Of a stretch of 64,000 bases of DNA, positions 32,274 to 44,234 are shown piece by piece. This stretch comes from Asterochloris sp. CNOR1. Taxonomy: Eukaryota; Chlorophyta; Trebouxiophyceae; Trebouxiales; Trebouxiaceae. Where the stretch lies: NCBI GenBank assembly GCA_963969365.1, contig OZ017749.1, positions 1,364,001 through 1,428,000 on the forward strand, written 5' to 3'. Under the pieces are notes generated by a model. It saw only the letters and a program-made list of their open reading frames with translations, was not told the origin of the DNA and searched no databases. Every line of letters begins with the position of its first letter. Within the stretch, counting starts at the first letter, position 1. The position numbers and the translations under genes were made by a program.

Positions 32274-35200
32274 ATGACAGGAAACTGGATGGAGATCAAC
32301 CTCACAGCGTTGCTCATCGTAGCCTTTCTGGTTCTCAACTCAGGTGTGCCACTTCGCATGACCATGATCTTCCCCCCCGGGCCCCTCCCCACCTACTACC
32401 AGTAACACCAGCTGCGCATCTCTCTGCAGGCATGAATTTGATAAATAGATGGGTAAGTAGTGCTGGCAAACTTGTTTGTCTTGCAGATGGAACTTGGGCT
32501 CAGTTTGACCCCGTGTTCTATGTTACAGGTGCTAGGCATTCATGGCTTTGCCTTTCCCCTGCTGCTGACGAGCTGCCACATGGGGTTCAGCTTTCTCGCC
32601 CTCCTGCCCTTGATGCTGCGCGAGCCCTATGTCAGCAGGCACATGCCCACCTTGAAGCAGCAGTGGAAGGGTCTGGTGGCTATTGGTGAGGCCTGCCTGC
32701 TGACTTGCCTGCAGTGCACACACTGTCCAGTGGTGTGGCTCAGGCCTTTGCTGAGCCCTGCAGGACTCTTTTTGGCTGCCAACATCTCCCTGAACAACTT
32801 GAGTTTGGTTCTCATCACCCTGTCCTTGAACCAGGTCATTAGGTGAGCCTGTTGGCATACCAGAGCACGCCGCTGTGATATTACTTGTGCCTGTAAGCCA
32901 CAGCACTGCCCCACATTGCCCATTGAGAATGCCCAACTTGTGCTTGGTTGCACTTGCTACTGAGGCCAAGCAGCCCTGCTAAATTCCTGGTGGAGCACAT
33001 GGAACCCCCAACACACTGCAGTATGGAAGATTGCAGAACCTGTAGCAGCACTTGTTCTCTGCGCCTGGCATCATGAGATTGCTTGGGATACCCCGGCATG
33101 TTGCTGAGCTGTACAGCCCCTACTACCCTCTGATGAAGCCCCTAGGGATCTGTTGTTTTGTCCACTCTGCTGTGAGGAGCGCCTGTGTTGCAGGTCTGCC
33201 ATGCCCGTGGCAGTGGCCATGCTGTCGGCCGTGATTGAGCATAAGATCCCCACACTGACTGAGGTGGCAGCGCTGACAGTCCTCAGTATTGGCGTGATGA
33301 TCGCCGTTTGGGAGGGTTCAGTGACTGGCAGTGTCACTGGTCTCATACTGTGCATTGCAGCACTGTTTAGCAACGCCGCCATGATTTCCACCACTGGAAA
33401 GGTGCGCAGACAGGCTTCCCACCATGACCAGGCAGTACCGCAGGGGCTGTGCTGCAATCGGCATGCCACTGTGAAGCTGGACCATGTCAACCAGTCCACC
33501 AGAGTTTTGAGATGTACCGTAAAGACAGGTTCAGCTGCTCTCAGAAGCGCCCACCCTTGGGTAGGTGGTGTGCTGGTCTACAACATCAGAACTTGCATCA
33601 GAAAGGTGGTTCCTTTTCAGCTGCTGCTGAGTCTGCAGCAGGCTTGCAAAGTGCTGGCTTCCAAGTGCACCCACTTTCTGCAGAAAATGAGAGTGGACTC
33701 TGCAGGCCGTTGTTTGAGCAGTGCGCTGCGTTTCTACTCCCGCAGTCCATTGGCACATTTTGCACACCTTCTCGCCATGCAAAAATTGCAGGTCCCGTCT
33801 GACAACTTGGCCGGCTGCTGCTGTTTTCCCTGGCACTCAGCACTTGCCACGTGTGCCTGGCAAGCATTTACAAACAGTCTCCAAGAAGCTGCTATCTAGT
33901 CCTGCTATCAATGCCTAGCCAGTGTTCCAACAGGACTACGGCTGCTGCAGGTGCTGTCTGAGAAGCTGGACGTGCTTCGCCTGGCCTTCTACACAGCCCC
34001 CATCTCCTGCTCAGTCCTGCTGCCGCTGTTCATTGTCAGAGAGGTGGGGATGCTGCTCATCAAGCATCATAGGCTTGCCGGGGTGGCAACTTGTGCAATG
34101 GCGCTTTGAAGACGCTACCCTGTTTGGTGGGGGTCTGCCCAGCAGGGTGCGGCACTCGTGCCGCCCGCGCATGTGGCGGATGTGCAAGGGTACTAACAGA
34201 CATGTCTCTGGGACCTGCTGTCAGTGGTGGGGCCACTGTCTGTGCAGTCAAGTCGCTGGCCCTGCTCCAAGGCACCTGCTGGCGCGGGCATGTCATTTGC
34301 AGGCACAACTGCATTGCATCCAGTCAAGTGAGGACGCTGTCCATTGCAGACTGAACCCCCATTGCTGTGCCCTGCAGCCTGCGGGGGACTGTTGCACTGC
34401 ACTCAAGCATGAGCAAATGCAGCTACTGGCCTGCACTGCTCTCAAGGAGTGAACAGGTGCCAGCCTGTCTGAACAGGTGCCAGCTGACTTCACAGAGGCT
34501 GCTATCCCTGGCGCCTGTGCTCATTCAGCAGCCACAACCTGAACTTTTGTCAAGCACTGAAGCCCTACAGCATGCCGTCCATGCAGGCTGCTGTGCCAAA
34601 GCTTGTACATGCAGCCATGTACTGCAACCACAGGGCTGGTGCCCTGCCACCCAACGGGCTTTGCAGCATACTAGCATTGTTGGGCCTCTGGCATGGCATA
34701 CAGCACACACGCTGCAGCAACGCTCACCCAAGACTGAAGCCTTGACAGTCTGCATCACAGCCTGCTAACCTCTTGCACAGGCGTCAGTGCCTGCCCTTAT
34801 TCTGCAGCCGGCCCAGGAGTGAAGCCCTGCCTCCCTGCCCTGCAGCATGGCCATTTTGTTGTGTACCAAAAAGGCAGGGGGATTCAAGAGGTGGCTACCA
34901 TCCTGGCGTGCAGCAGCGCAATTGCGCTGGCCTACAATGTGGTGCATTCCATGATCATTCAGCGCATATCCAGCACAGGTTCAGCTGTGCTGGGCGAGAT
35001 CAAAGTGCTGGCCCTGCTGGTCGCCAGTGCTTTGCTCTTTGGTGAGGTCCTGGCCAGCGTGCGCATGTGTGTGTGTTGTGTTTTCAGGGCAAGCGCAGAG
35101 CCTGTGGTAGGGCATCGGCCTTGCGTGCATGTTGCCGTGTGCTTGCTGCACCCCTGTTGCCACTGGGGACCCATGAGGCCATGCCTGAGAAGGGGCAAAG

Positions 35201-35628
35201 CTCATGCTGCCAAGCCCCTGCTGCATAGGCTGGGCCAAGATTGGTGTGCCACCCCTCCTGTCACATGCTCATGCTGCCAGGCCTATGCGGTCTGAGAGGG
35301 TGGTCCCCATGTGCAGAGTCTGTGCTGGGATTGAGGTGCCACCTGTGTGTCAAGTTCTCTGGCTCACGTACTGCAGCATTGAGTGCACCCCTCACATATA
35401 GATTGAGTCTCCTGAGGTGCCCAGTTCCTTTGTGCAGATGAAAAAAGGACCTTCACACCCAGAATGAGCTTGGGCATTGTCCTGGCCCTTGGTGGCTTCT
35501 TCATGTTCTCACACATCAAGCTGGCGCAACAAAAGTCGGCCAGCAGCGGCCAGCTCTGTGATGCTCCCAAGGCTTCTGGCCTGTCGCCTGATTCCAGAAC
35601 TCCCCTCCTCAGTCCTTCCAAAGTTTGA
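32274..35628 (+). CDS. TPT/nucleotide-sugar-type transporter (drug/metabolite transporter superfamily)
   Basis: Eight exons join in phase: 32274-32343, 32430-32452, 32529-32685, 32764-32842, 33194-33401, 33951-34043, 34846-35041 and 35438-35628. The joined product begins MTGNWMEINLTALLIVAFLV, then an asparagine-rich NSGMNLINRW junction like the N-K-x motif of triose-phosphate/nucleotide-sugar transporters. FPLLLTSCHMGFSFLALLPL, NISLNNLSLVLITLSLNQVI, RSAMPV, and GEIKVLALLVASALLFG followed by a basic turn (EKRTFTP) are the usual repeat landmarks. About ten hydrophobic segments are expected. The C-terminal tail is hydrophilic and contains no KKxx retrieval motif. Position between UXS and UGD suggests UDP-xylose or UDP-glucuronate as substrate, which is inference only. 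Confidence 0.85.
34451..34490 (+). repeat. 20-bp tandem duplication in transporter intron
   Basis: GAACAGGTGCCAGC at 34451 and 34471. Confidence 0.8.
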
Positions 35629-36153
35629 ATCACTGCATGCTGAACCCCACTGTTTGCTTCTGTTATGGTCTCTTTCATTGGCAATGGCCCACATCAGTTC
35701 TGTGCAATGACTAGTGATGAAGGACCGTTCCCAAGCTCTGCAGCTGCTGGTCACATGGTCTGGCCAGTCGTCGTCGACCCTGTTCCATGCTACTACTATG
35801 TATGCACCATTAAATGCCAGCAAAGCAACTTGCCAGTCACATGCATCTGCAGTTACCACTAGTAGGAAACAAACACACATGTAGTCGCTAAGGTGTCACA
35901 CTCGTTTCACCTCTTTTTGCTGTGAGTGCACGTTTTGACACCCCTGGGCTGCCAAGGCGTGGGTGGTGCTCCATGCTTATGGCTATTAAACATATGAGAC
36001 CTAAGTCAGTTCCTATCAGAGTTTGGTAAGAACACAAATTGCAGACTCTGACAGGCCGGGCACTCCGGTTCTACAGCAACTCACCTGCTGCAGTCAAGTA
36101 AGTTCTCTCTCCCAAGCCTCTGCCCCCCCTCCCCCGCCTCATCATACGCCAAG
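35629..36153. other. Intergenic, 5' flank of UGD
   Basis: No gene. AT-richer between 35860 and 36060, then a pyrimidine-rich stretch (CTCTGCCCCCCCTCCCCCGC) just before the UGD start codon at 36154. This is likely the UGD promoter and leader. Confidence 0.45.
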
Positions 36154-39100
36154 ATGACGGCCACGGGCCCCTACAAGCTGAGAATCGCGTGCATAGGTGC
36201 TGGGTGAGTTGACCTCAAGCTGTGGCTGTACTGTTGGTAATTCCCCTCAAATCTTAATCGCTGGGGGACACCTTCTGTGCACCCCTTGAGGTAGTGTCTG
36301 CTGCAGCATTTGCTGCTTGCTCAGTCATGGCTGCGCGGGCGGGGAGGCCTTGTGTTGCTTCACGTTACTGGGGCCGCACACCCATCTGTGCTCAGATCCA
36401 CCATCTTCCTGCAGCATGCTGCCATCCTATGAGTGCCAGCCAATGTCCACTGATTTTGTGTGACTGCTGATGGCAAAGTCACTGGCAAGTGCCTTCTTCC
36501 CCCCTGCAAAGAGAGCGTCTCCTGCTGGTCAAACGATCCCTTTCTCTGGCTGCGCTGCAGGTATGTTGGTGGCCCTACCATGGCAATGATGGCTCTAAAG
36601 TCCCCTTCTGTCATGGTGACGGTGGTGGACATCAATGAGAAGAGGCAAGCATGTTAGCTAACACTTCTGTCACGCTGCCAGGTTAGGTACAACAGTATAC
36701 AGCAAGCCATATGCGCCATCGCTGCTGAATCACTGCCCAGAGCACAGAACATGAGTGGCTGATTGTTCTTCGCCACACGGCGCAGAGGTCCTTGGTGCTG
36801 CAGTGCCCCTGTCCTTTTCTGCCATCAACAAGCTCTTGCCCCAGTTGTGTTCACTGCAACGCCTGCCGCTGCCATTGTTGTAAAGGTATGCTTGAATGTT
36901 TTTATGGGGTATTCACTCCTGCTGAGGCATGACGCTTGCTGGAACCTCCCTCCCCTCTGCAGGATTGCTGCCTGGATGAGCGACAAGCTGCCTATCTACG
37001 AGCCAGGCCTGGAGGAGGTGGTCAGGGCTTGCCGCGGCCGTAACCTCTTCTTCAGTACGGATGTCCACAAGCATGTTGGCGAGGCCGACATCATTTTTGT
37101 CAGGTGCCACACATTGCCCTGCCCAACTGCTGTGCTGCAGCTTTGCCCCTCCAGTGGGCACTCACTGCTGTAGGCGAGGCCTGCAACCGCCTGGAGCCTA
37201 CTGGCAGCAGGGTCAGGCCCAGGCTGCTTACTGTTGTGTTGTTGAATGGAGGTTTTTGAATTGGAGCCTGCCAGCTTGTCTGCTGCCTTGACCACCAGGA
37301 TGCATGCATGCTACGTGCGTGTTGCAGAGGGCTGTGGCAGCCTGATGGGGTGTTGAGCATCAAGCTAAGCAGTGGCTGACATTCTGCCTCCTGCCCTGCA
37401 GCGTCAACACCCCCACCAAGACCAGCGGTGTGGGCGCGGGCAAGGCAGCCGACCTGACCTACTGGGAGGGGGCTGCACGCATGATCGCCTCTGTCTCCAC
37501 AGGCAGCAAGATTGTGGTTGAGAAGAGTACCGTGCCCGTCAAGACAGCAGAGGCCATCGAGAAGGTGGGATGAAACGCTCTTGTTGTGCCCAATGCGCAT
37601 CAGTTTTCGAGAAACCACATGTCTATGCATGTAGCCCATAGGTCGAGACGAAGGGCAGTCAAAGACCCTCAGACCTGTCTGCCAAGTGCGATTGCGGCTG
37701 ATAGGGGAGCACTGCTGCACCCACAAGGACATGATCATGTATGCGGCAGTATACAAAGAATGGGTGCAGGCACATACACAGCAGTATGCTCTGCACCTGT
37801 ATGGCCCTTCCCGCACTGGCACCGAGCCCTTGCCGCAACTGCCTCGAGAGCTGCTTGTGTAAACATGCCCTGCAGAAGCATCCCGACCCAGCTTGGGCCG
37901 CATGATACTGTTGCTGACACGCCCTTTCTGTTGACCTGCTGCAGGTGCTGCGCCGGAACTGCGCCCACCGCAATGTTCATTTTGAGATTCTGAGCAACCC
38001 CGAGTTCCTGGCAGAGGGCACCGCCGTGGCAGACCTCCTCAACCCTGACAGGGTGAGGCGCAGCTGCAGATTTCCCGCTTGCCAATGGTGGCAGGCATGC
38101 TCTGCCGCGTCTTGGCCACCCCTGCAGCCCAGCACAGCCTCCCAGCAGGGTGAACTAGATCTGTGCTGCCGCACAGATGTCCTCACCCTGCTGCACAGCT
38201 GTCGTCACAGCAGGTTGTCTGCCTGCAGGTGCTGATTGGAGGCAAGGAAACTGAGTCTGGCAGGCGGGCCGTCCAGGTGCTCAAGAGCGTCTACCAGCAT
38301 TGGGTGCCCTCAGAGAAAATCCTGTGAGCGGCCTGAGGCCAGCCCCTGAGTGTATGGCCTGCGTGACTGACGGCCTCTTCCAGGCTTGTTGCATGGCCTG
38401 CGCTGCATCTCAGCTGCATGCTATCTTGCTCTTGGTCTTCAGCAGTCCAGATAGACGTCTGTTCTTGTGTTTGGAGACGGCAGCACTCGCTGCTGCTCAC
38501 CTGCCACAACTCAAAATGCACTTTCTCTGCCCAGGCTCAGACATGCATGCACACTTGCTTTCCATCCTGTCAGCTGCCGCTGTCTGCCTGCTTGGCAACG
38601 GGGGCCTGTGTGGCACCCTGGATGTGCTACGCTTGCCAGCATCGCTTGGCCCGCTTCAGCTGTCGTCTGCCGAGTGCAGGTGCATGCACGCCCTGCCTGT
38701 CAGGCTTGCCCTACGGCCACCTGAGTCTCCCAGCTGCCACTGCTTGCCTGCTGCAGGTGCTCAAACCTGTGGAGCGCCGAGCTGAGCAAGCTGACTGCCA
38801 ATGCCATGCTGGCCCAGCGCATCAGCTCCATGAACGCCATCTCAGCGCTGTGCGAGGCCACGGGGGCAGATGTGCAAGAGGTCGCCCGCTGCATCGGAAC
38901 CGACAGCCGCATTGGGCCCAAATTCCTGAACGCCAGCGTGGGCTTTGGAGGCAGCTGTTTCCAGAAGGACATTCTCAATCTGGTGAGCAGCCTGTACAAT
39001 GGTCAGCTCTTGCTGCAGCGCTGTCTGAAGCATGGCCGGCTGGCCTATCATGACCTGTGAGAAGGCAATGACTGCAAAGCAGCAGACCAAGCATCAGTGC

Positions 39101-40698
39101 TGCAACACTTCCCAGGCCGGACTGCCTGGCCTGCACACGTGCCACTGGCTCGCATGCTGCCTTGCATGACTAGCTTGCTTCAGAAGGTGCGCCTGTCTGC
39201 AGATCTGCAGAGCCTCTGTAGTGCAGCATGGGTGCTGCTGCATTGCTGAGCCAGACTTCCCTGCTGTGCTCAGCCTTGGGAAGTAGGGGCTGCCGCAGTG
39301 CTCACTCTGCCTCCCAGACCTCTGCAGGTGTACATCTGCGAGCAGCAGGGCCTGCAGCAGGTGGCCGATTACTGGCACTCAGTTGTGAAGATCAATGACT
39401 TCCAGAAGCAGCGCTTTGTGGGACGCATGATTGACGCCATGTTCAACACCATCTCGGGCAAGAAGATTGCTGTGCTGGGCTTTGCCTTCAAGAAGGATAC
39501 AGGGGACACTCGCGAGACCCCAGCCATCGACGTGTGCAGGGGCCTGCTGGAAGACAATGCCCAAGTAACCATCTACGACCCTCAGGTCAGCCTGCAGATT
39601 GCCCTTCGGGGGATGCTCATTGCACATTAGCCGTCGACCTCCGCCAGGTTCTGCTGGCGGGACACCTTGGGATGCCAACTGCAAGGCCAGATGAGCTTCT
39701 GCATATGGTTGTCGTGTGGCCCAGGCATGCTGGCCAGCTGTCTGGACGGCCCACCTTCTTGCATCACTCCATAGCTGGCTGGACATCAGCCTCTACTGGC
39801 CCCTTGCGCTCTTGAGCTTGCAGAGCTCCCAGACGGCCTGTCACCACTTCTGCTACTGAACGTGGACGGCATTTGCGCCGCTCTTAGTCCCAGCACATGC
39901 TATTGACCTTTGCTGCCACTTTCATCTCGGCACCAGCCGTTGGGCACTTGCCTGACGCCACTCAGTCCCCCTGAGACCCTGGAGATGTGGCTGCAGGTGT
40001 CCGAGCAACAGATCTGCACCGACCTGGCCACGCCCCCCCTGGAGTGGGACAAGCCCTTCAGAGCCCCTCACCATTGCGCAAAGAATGTGACTGTTGCCAC
40101 AGACCCCTACACCGCCTGCGCGGGCTCCCACGCCATTGCTGTCATGACTGAGTGGGATGAGTTCAAGAGTTACGACTGGAGCAAGATCTACAGCTCCATG
40201 GTTAAACCCGCCTTCCTGTTTGATGGCAGGTCAGAACCTAGTGTTGCCACATCCAATACGATCAGCAAGAACTCAAAGGCTGCTGCTGCAGAGGAAGAGG
40301 GGTGCATGGCAGTTCTGCAGCTGGCATTGGCCTGTTCAAGAGCTGTTTGTGGGCACTTTGGCGCTGTGGCTTGATGCTGACCTTGAATGCCTTTGTTGTG
40401 CAGGAACTGCCTAGACCATAACCTGCTCCGTGACCTGGGCTTCATTGTGGTGAGGCACCTTGTGATGTGCTTGAGGCAGCATGGGCCTCACTAGCATGGG
40501 CCTCCCTCCAAATCCTCAAGATCTGTTTGTGCTGCATGCCCCTGCTTAGGATGCATGCTGCGCTCTTGAATGGGGCCTCTCAAAGGTCTGCACACACTCT
40601 GGACTGGTGGTCTAGGCGCTCCCTAAATTGACTTGTCTTCTGCGCAGTTTGGCCTTGGCAAGCCTCTGGACCCCTTCATCCAGAAGGCCAGCATCTAG
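36154..40698 (+). CDS. UGD: UDP-glucose 6-dehydrogenase
   Basis: Oxidises UDP-glucose twice with NAD to UDP-glucuronate. Eleven exons: 36154-36203, 36561-36644, 36963-37103, 37402-37564, 37945-38052, 38229-38323, 38757-38982, 39328-39585, 39997-40229, 40404-40449 and 40648-40698. Motifs: CIGAGYVGGPT (NAD fold, split by intron 1), [47 protein letters not shown], and the catalytic cysteine in [17 protein letters not shown]. The C-terminal domain has [40 protein letters not shown] and [10 protein letters not shown]. The whole protein reads through to the stop, so it should be functional. Intron 2 uses a GC donor (AAGAG|GCAAGC at 36645). It supplies the substrate of UXS at 20040-24600. Confidence 0.96.
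36645..36962 (+). other. GC-AG intron in UGD
   Basis: INEK plus a split Arg codon (AG|G) continues as [10 protein letters not shown] in the next exon, contiguous in every UGD. The donor must therefore be GCAAGC at 36645, not a GT. This is the second GC-AG intron in the window. Confidence 0.75.
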
Positions 40699-40879
40699 AG
40701 CAGCACCAGACCTTTGATCACTGCTGCTCATCACGTCTGTATCGTGACTTTCTGCGCCTCTGGTACGCCAGAGCCGCCCCACAGCATTATTGTTGATGAG
40801 CAACATGTTCCTAAGACGGCCAGCTTTCAGACCTCTTGGTCTTCCAGGTTTCACATCCCCTCCGCTTGCACTGTTCTGC

Positions 40880-40955
40880 CTTGGGTCTGCTTGCTGCCCT
40901 GTTGACAGCAGTGTCATGGGTCTGCTTGCTGCCCTGTCAACAACAATGTCACGGG
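40880..40955 (+). repeat. 35-bp tandem duplication downstream of UGD
   Basis: GGGTCTGCTTGCTGCCCTGT begins at 40883 and again at 40918 and is followed in each copy by a similar TGACAGCAGTGTCA-like tail. It lies in the 3' flank of UGD. The stretch 40699-41250 shows no gene. Confidence 0.8.
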
Positions 40956-41252
40956 GTGGCACACCATGACGCTGCTGTAGGTGAGCCCCATGATGATACA
41001 CCTGTGCCTCTGTAGCTCCGCATCTTCTGTACTAGCCCCTTTCCTCCAATGTGCATCCTGCTAGCTCGTTCCCTCTTGTAGAACCTGGTTTTTAGAACAG
41101 GAAGCCACAATATCAAGAGCTGCCATCCACCACCTGTTCCCTCATGTCAAGTTAATTTCAATGACGCTCTGAATTGTGTTACTGATTGTCACCGCTAACT
41201 GCCTCAATATCATGTGATTGACATGTATCTAAAAGGCACAGTAATCTCATTT

Positions 41253-41708
41253 CTAGGACTCCCCAGAAGCTTCAAGCGAGCATGGCAGGAGGACAGGGCT
41301 GAAGCAAACGCAGAGCTGGACAGTGCTGAAGCAACTGTGCTCAGACGAGTGAATTCTAAGACTGGCAGCGCAATGCAGCTGCGCAGCGCAGGCTGGGCAT
41401 CCTGTGACCCATAAGGTGCACATTGTTCTCTGTACGCTTCCAAATCGAAATAATTCATGGCTCCAGATGAACCCCTTGAACAGCAAGGAGATGTAAATGC
41501 TGATGTGTATGATTTGCAACTGGAGGGCTTTGTCTGATGTACAGAACGGGATTGCGTTTCTGATATCCTTCACTGCCTCAATGAAGGGTTGTAGGAATTT
41601 CAGGAAAACCCAGTGCAGAGGGAATTCTGTGACTTGATGGAGTGAGATCATGTCTACCAGACGCCATTGTACTTGCGCACAGGTCTCTTGAGCTGGCTGC
41701 CCTCGCAT
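41253..41708 (-). CDS. Hypothetical minus-strand ORF, AT-rich
   Basis: An open frame of 151 codons in a locally AT-rich patch. Its N-terminal two thirds (MISLHQVTEFPLHWVFLKFL, QPFIEAVKDIRNAIPF, HISIYISLLFKGFIWSHELF) look protein-like, with a hydrophobic stretch, and unlike the Ala/Ser/Cys-rich chance frames elsewhere. I recognise no domain. The last 45 codons are Cys/Ser-rich and less convincing. It may be a fragment of a decayed element or a lineage-specific gene. There is no splice or homology support. Confidence 0.25.
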   Translation of the reverse strand: MRGQPAQETCAQVQWRLVDMISLHQVTEFPLHWVFLKFLQPFIEAVKDIRNAIPFCTSDKALQLQIIHISIYISLLFKGFIWSHELFRFGSVQRTMCTLWVTGCPACAAQLHCAASLRIHSSEHSCFSTVQLCVCFSPVLLPCSLEASGES

Positions 41709-43010
41709 ACAGCTGGGCGCCCCATGGCAAGCAAGCTAGGCACGGGTTCTTGGGCTGTCTGCAAAGCCTCTAGGAGGTAGACCCTGCTGCAGTGAAAACT
41801 GAAGAGTGCACTGCAGCTGCTGGAGCACCTCAACCTTTCAGGGAACGCCGTCCCCTCATCCCCTTGTCATCTGGGCTGCAAATTGCTCCCTGCACAATGT
41901 GCTACAGGCTGTGCCTGGCAAATGCTCATCAGGCCTTCACGCACATTGGCATGCTGCATCTGGAAGCCGCACCTGACTACGCCTTCATTGCGCTGAAGCA
42001 AGGCCACCTTGCAGCCTTGGCACGTCCCTCTGCCTCCGCAGCATCTTTCAGCAGCTGACCCTCCATCATGCTGAGCCTGACGCAAGTTTACAGCCCTTCT
42101 GCCAGGCCAGAGCTGCGTTCAGCACTCCACTGTGATGAGCCCTATGCCAGCTTGCTCTGGCTGCTGGCATATCTGGCTGGACCAATGCCCAATGCCCTGC
42201 CACAGGTAGTGTCGCCTGGGACGTCATCTCTGCTTGTTAGCATATATTGGTCACAGCACCTCTTGCTGCTTTGCTCACCCTGCAGATCGAAAGTCCAGAG
42301 TAAGCAGGAGTTGATATGATATACACCATAAGGTATGGTGCACGATATGCTGTCAGGTATCTGCTGTCAAGGCTCTCTGAACATACAGATGAAGAGGGTT
42401 GCCAAATAGCAGGGCCAGTGTATATCACGCTGAGCAATTGCTAGCCAGCTGCAGTCAGCGCAACATACACTGGCCCTGCTATTTGGCAGGTGAGTGCCAA
42501 GCCACCCAAAGTGCTGTTCAGGCAAACCGTGCAGCTGCTGCAAGCCCTGTCCAAAAGCAGTGGAGCAGGCTTGGACTGCTGCAGCAAGGCTGAGAGCATG
42601 CTCTGCACCGCCACAAGGGCAGCCTCTACATACAAGAAGCAAAACCAGGTTCCTTGCCAGCAGCCAGCCTACAAGGCCAAGCAGCAGAAGCCTCTCTGGA
42701 AGGCTTGGGCCAATTGAATGCTTGCCAGCACCTTTGGCTGGCTAGACTGCCAGCGCAATGTGTTCCCTGGTGCAGCCCCATGTCTTGGTGGCTGTATGCT
42801 GGTGGATGCTTCTCTGTGTCTCGTCTTTCAAATGTGAAACAGTGCCTGCTGCCTTGTCTCAGCACTGACACCAACCTGTCTGGACTAGCCTATCTGACAC
42901 TGTACTCTGACTGGGTCTCAATAGCCTTGCTTGGCTATTTGCTTGAGCACCTCTGCCACAAAAAAACCCACTCGCCAGAGGCTGGACACACCTCAGGCCA
43001 AGGTTGAATC
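41709..43010. other. Region between UGD and MPC1, possible exons
   Basis: Plus-strand stretches at 42068-42206 (CDEPYASLLWLLAYLAG before a GTAGTG donor) and 42491-42717 (SAKPPKVLFRQTVQLLQALS to a stop) could be exons of a small unidentified gene, but no start or family is clear. The hairpin at 42400-42488 lies between them and its right arm abuts the second stretch. Confidence 0.2.
42400..42488. repeat. Perfect 24-bp inverted repeat (hairpin)
   Basis: The arm TGCCAAATAGCAGGGCCAGT plus GTAT at 42400-42423 is exactly complementary to 42465-42488. Allowing about three mismatches, the stem extends inward to about 33 bp with a loop of some 20 bases. A small palindrome (CACCATA, AGG, TATGGTG) lies upstream near 42327. 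The fold could be a small-RNA precursor, a MITE relic or the result of a template switch. Confidence 0.85.
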
Positions 43011-44074
43011 ATGAATCGCCTTACAGCCCTCTGGAGTTCTCCCACAGGCTTGAAAACCACGCACTTCTGGGTGAGCAGGGCTCTGTGATTCGTGGAAGTA
43101 AAGACAGGATGAGCAGGGCGGTGTCAAGGAATCCACATGGTGCTGCAGGGGCCAGCAGGTACCGCTCGCGTTTGATCATCCACCTTGCAAGACAGTGACG
43201 CAACTCAAGTAGTGGTTTCACCCTTCTGTTCACCCCGTGCATGTACTGATGCTGTCTTGTCTGTGTAGCCAACTGGGGCTTTGTAGTAGCAGGTCTCTGC
43301 GACACCATGACCAAGCCTCCCGAGAAGTGCAGTGCCAACATGACAGGCGGTGAGCCCTGCATCACAGCAAATCTGCCCTTGGCAAAAGCGGCCTGTTATG
43401 CATGCCTGCACTCATGGCTGGGGCCCGCTCTGCCAGGGTGGAGTGCTTCAGAGCTGCTTGGCAGAATCAACCCTTCTCATGCCCTGCCCAGCCCCAGATC
43501 TGCATACAGCTGTGTGCATCTTTGGTGGCTGCCTGCCCTTATAGTGGACTCTGCCACAGCGGCCTGCTCTCATCTGTGGGCTATGCCCTGCAGTGATGTG
43601 TCTCTACTCTGCGCTGTTCATGCGCTTTGCCCTGGCTATCCAGCCCAAAAATTACCTTCTATTTGCCTGCCATGTATGCAATGAGGCAGTGCAGCTGAAT
43701 CAGACCAGGAGAATACTTCAAGTCAGGGACTGGAGGACGGTGAGCCTTCAGAGAATCCAAGGCACCCAACGTTGCTGCACAGTTACTGTATGACTGCCAG
43801 CAGCATATTATTGTGTGCCACAGCAGGTTGCTGCCAGCGTTCAGAATCCCAGTCTTGTTTGCATGCCACTTGTGGCTGCAACCCTAATGTCCTGGGAGCT
43901 GCAGCTGCTTGTTCTAGACGTTGATGCATGACAGCTGTTACAGTCTCTGTTGTTAGTGACCACTTGTTGCTGCTGCAAATGGACTTCGTGACCATTCAGG
44001 GCGAGCTGTACTCAAAGCTGGAGGACCTGCAGGCCTCAAAGGAGGCTCACAAGGCCATGCCATCGTCAGCATGA
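43011..44074 (+). CDS. MPC1: Mitochondrial pyruvate carrier subunit 1, with a 10-nt micro-exon
   Basis: MPC1 with MPC2 imports pyruvate across the mitochondrial inner membrane. Exons: 43011-43070 (MNRLTALWSSPTGLKTTHFW), 43149-43158 (micro-exon), 43269-43349 (ANWGFVVAGLCDTMTKPPEK, CSANMTG), 43594-43738 (VMCLYSALFMRFALAIQPKN, YLLFACHVCNEAVQLNQTRR) and about 44004-44074 (GELYSKLEDLQASKEAHKAM). The family core is THFWGPxANWG, then KPPE, S-x-x-M-T, LFMRFA, QPxN, LLFACHxxNE. Only with the micro-exon GGGCCAGCAG does W|GPA|ANWG become contiguous. The total of about 120 residues fits the family. The fifth exon is placed by phase and an ATTCAG acceptor and is the least certain part; otherwise the frame would end at 43793. 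Confidence 0.9.
43149..43158 (+). other. 10-nt micro-exon of MPC1
   Basis: GGGCCAGCAG, preceded by GCTGCAG and followed by GTACCG. It supplies the Gly-Pro-Ala and first base of Ala needed between THFW (ends 43070, phase 0) and ANWG (starts 43269). MPC1 proteins from animals and plants read THFWGPVANWG at this point. Confidence 0.85.
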
Positions 44075-44234
44075 AGCAGCCCATCACCAGAGCTGAGGGC
44101 TCAGTGATTTTCTGCATGAAACACAGGCAAATTGCAGACAAGTAGATTGTCTGCCTTGGTCAGTGATTTCATTGAAACGCGTTTGCAGGCGCTGCTGTGA
44201 TGCAGCATCCTTTCAGGAGTCCAACAGAAATCTA

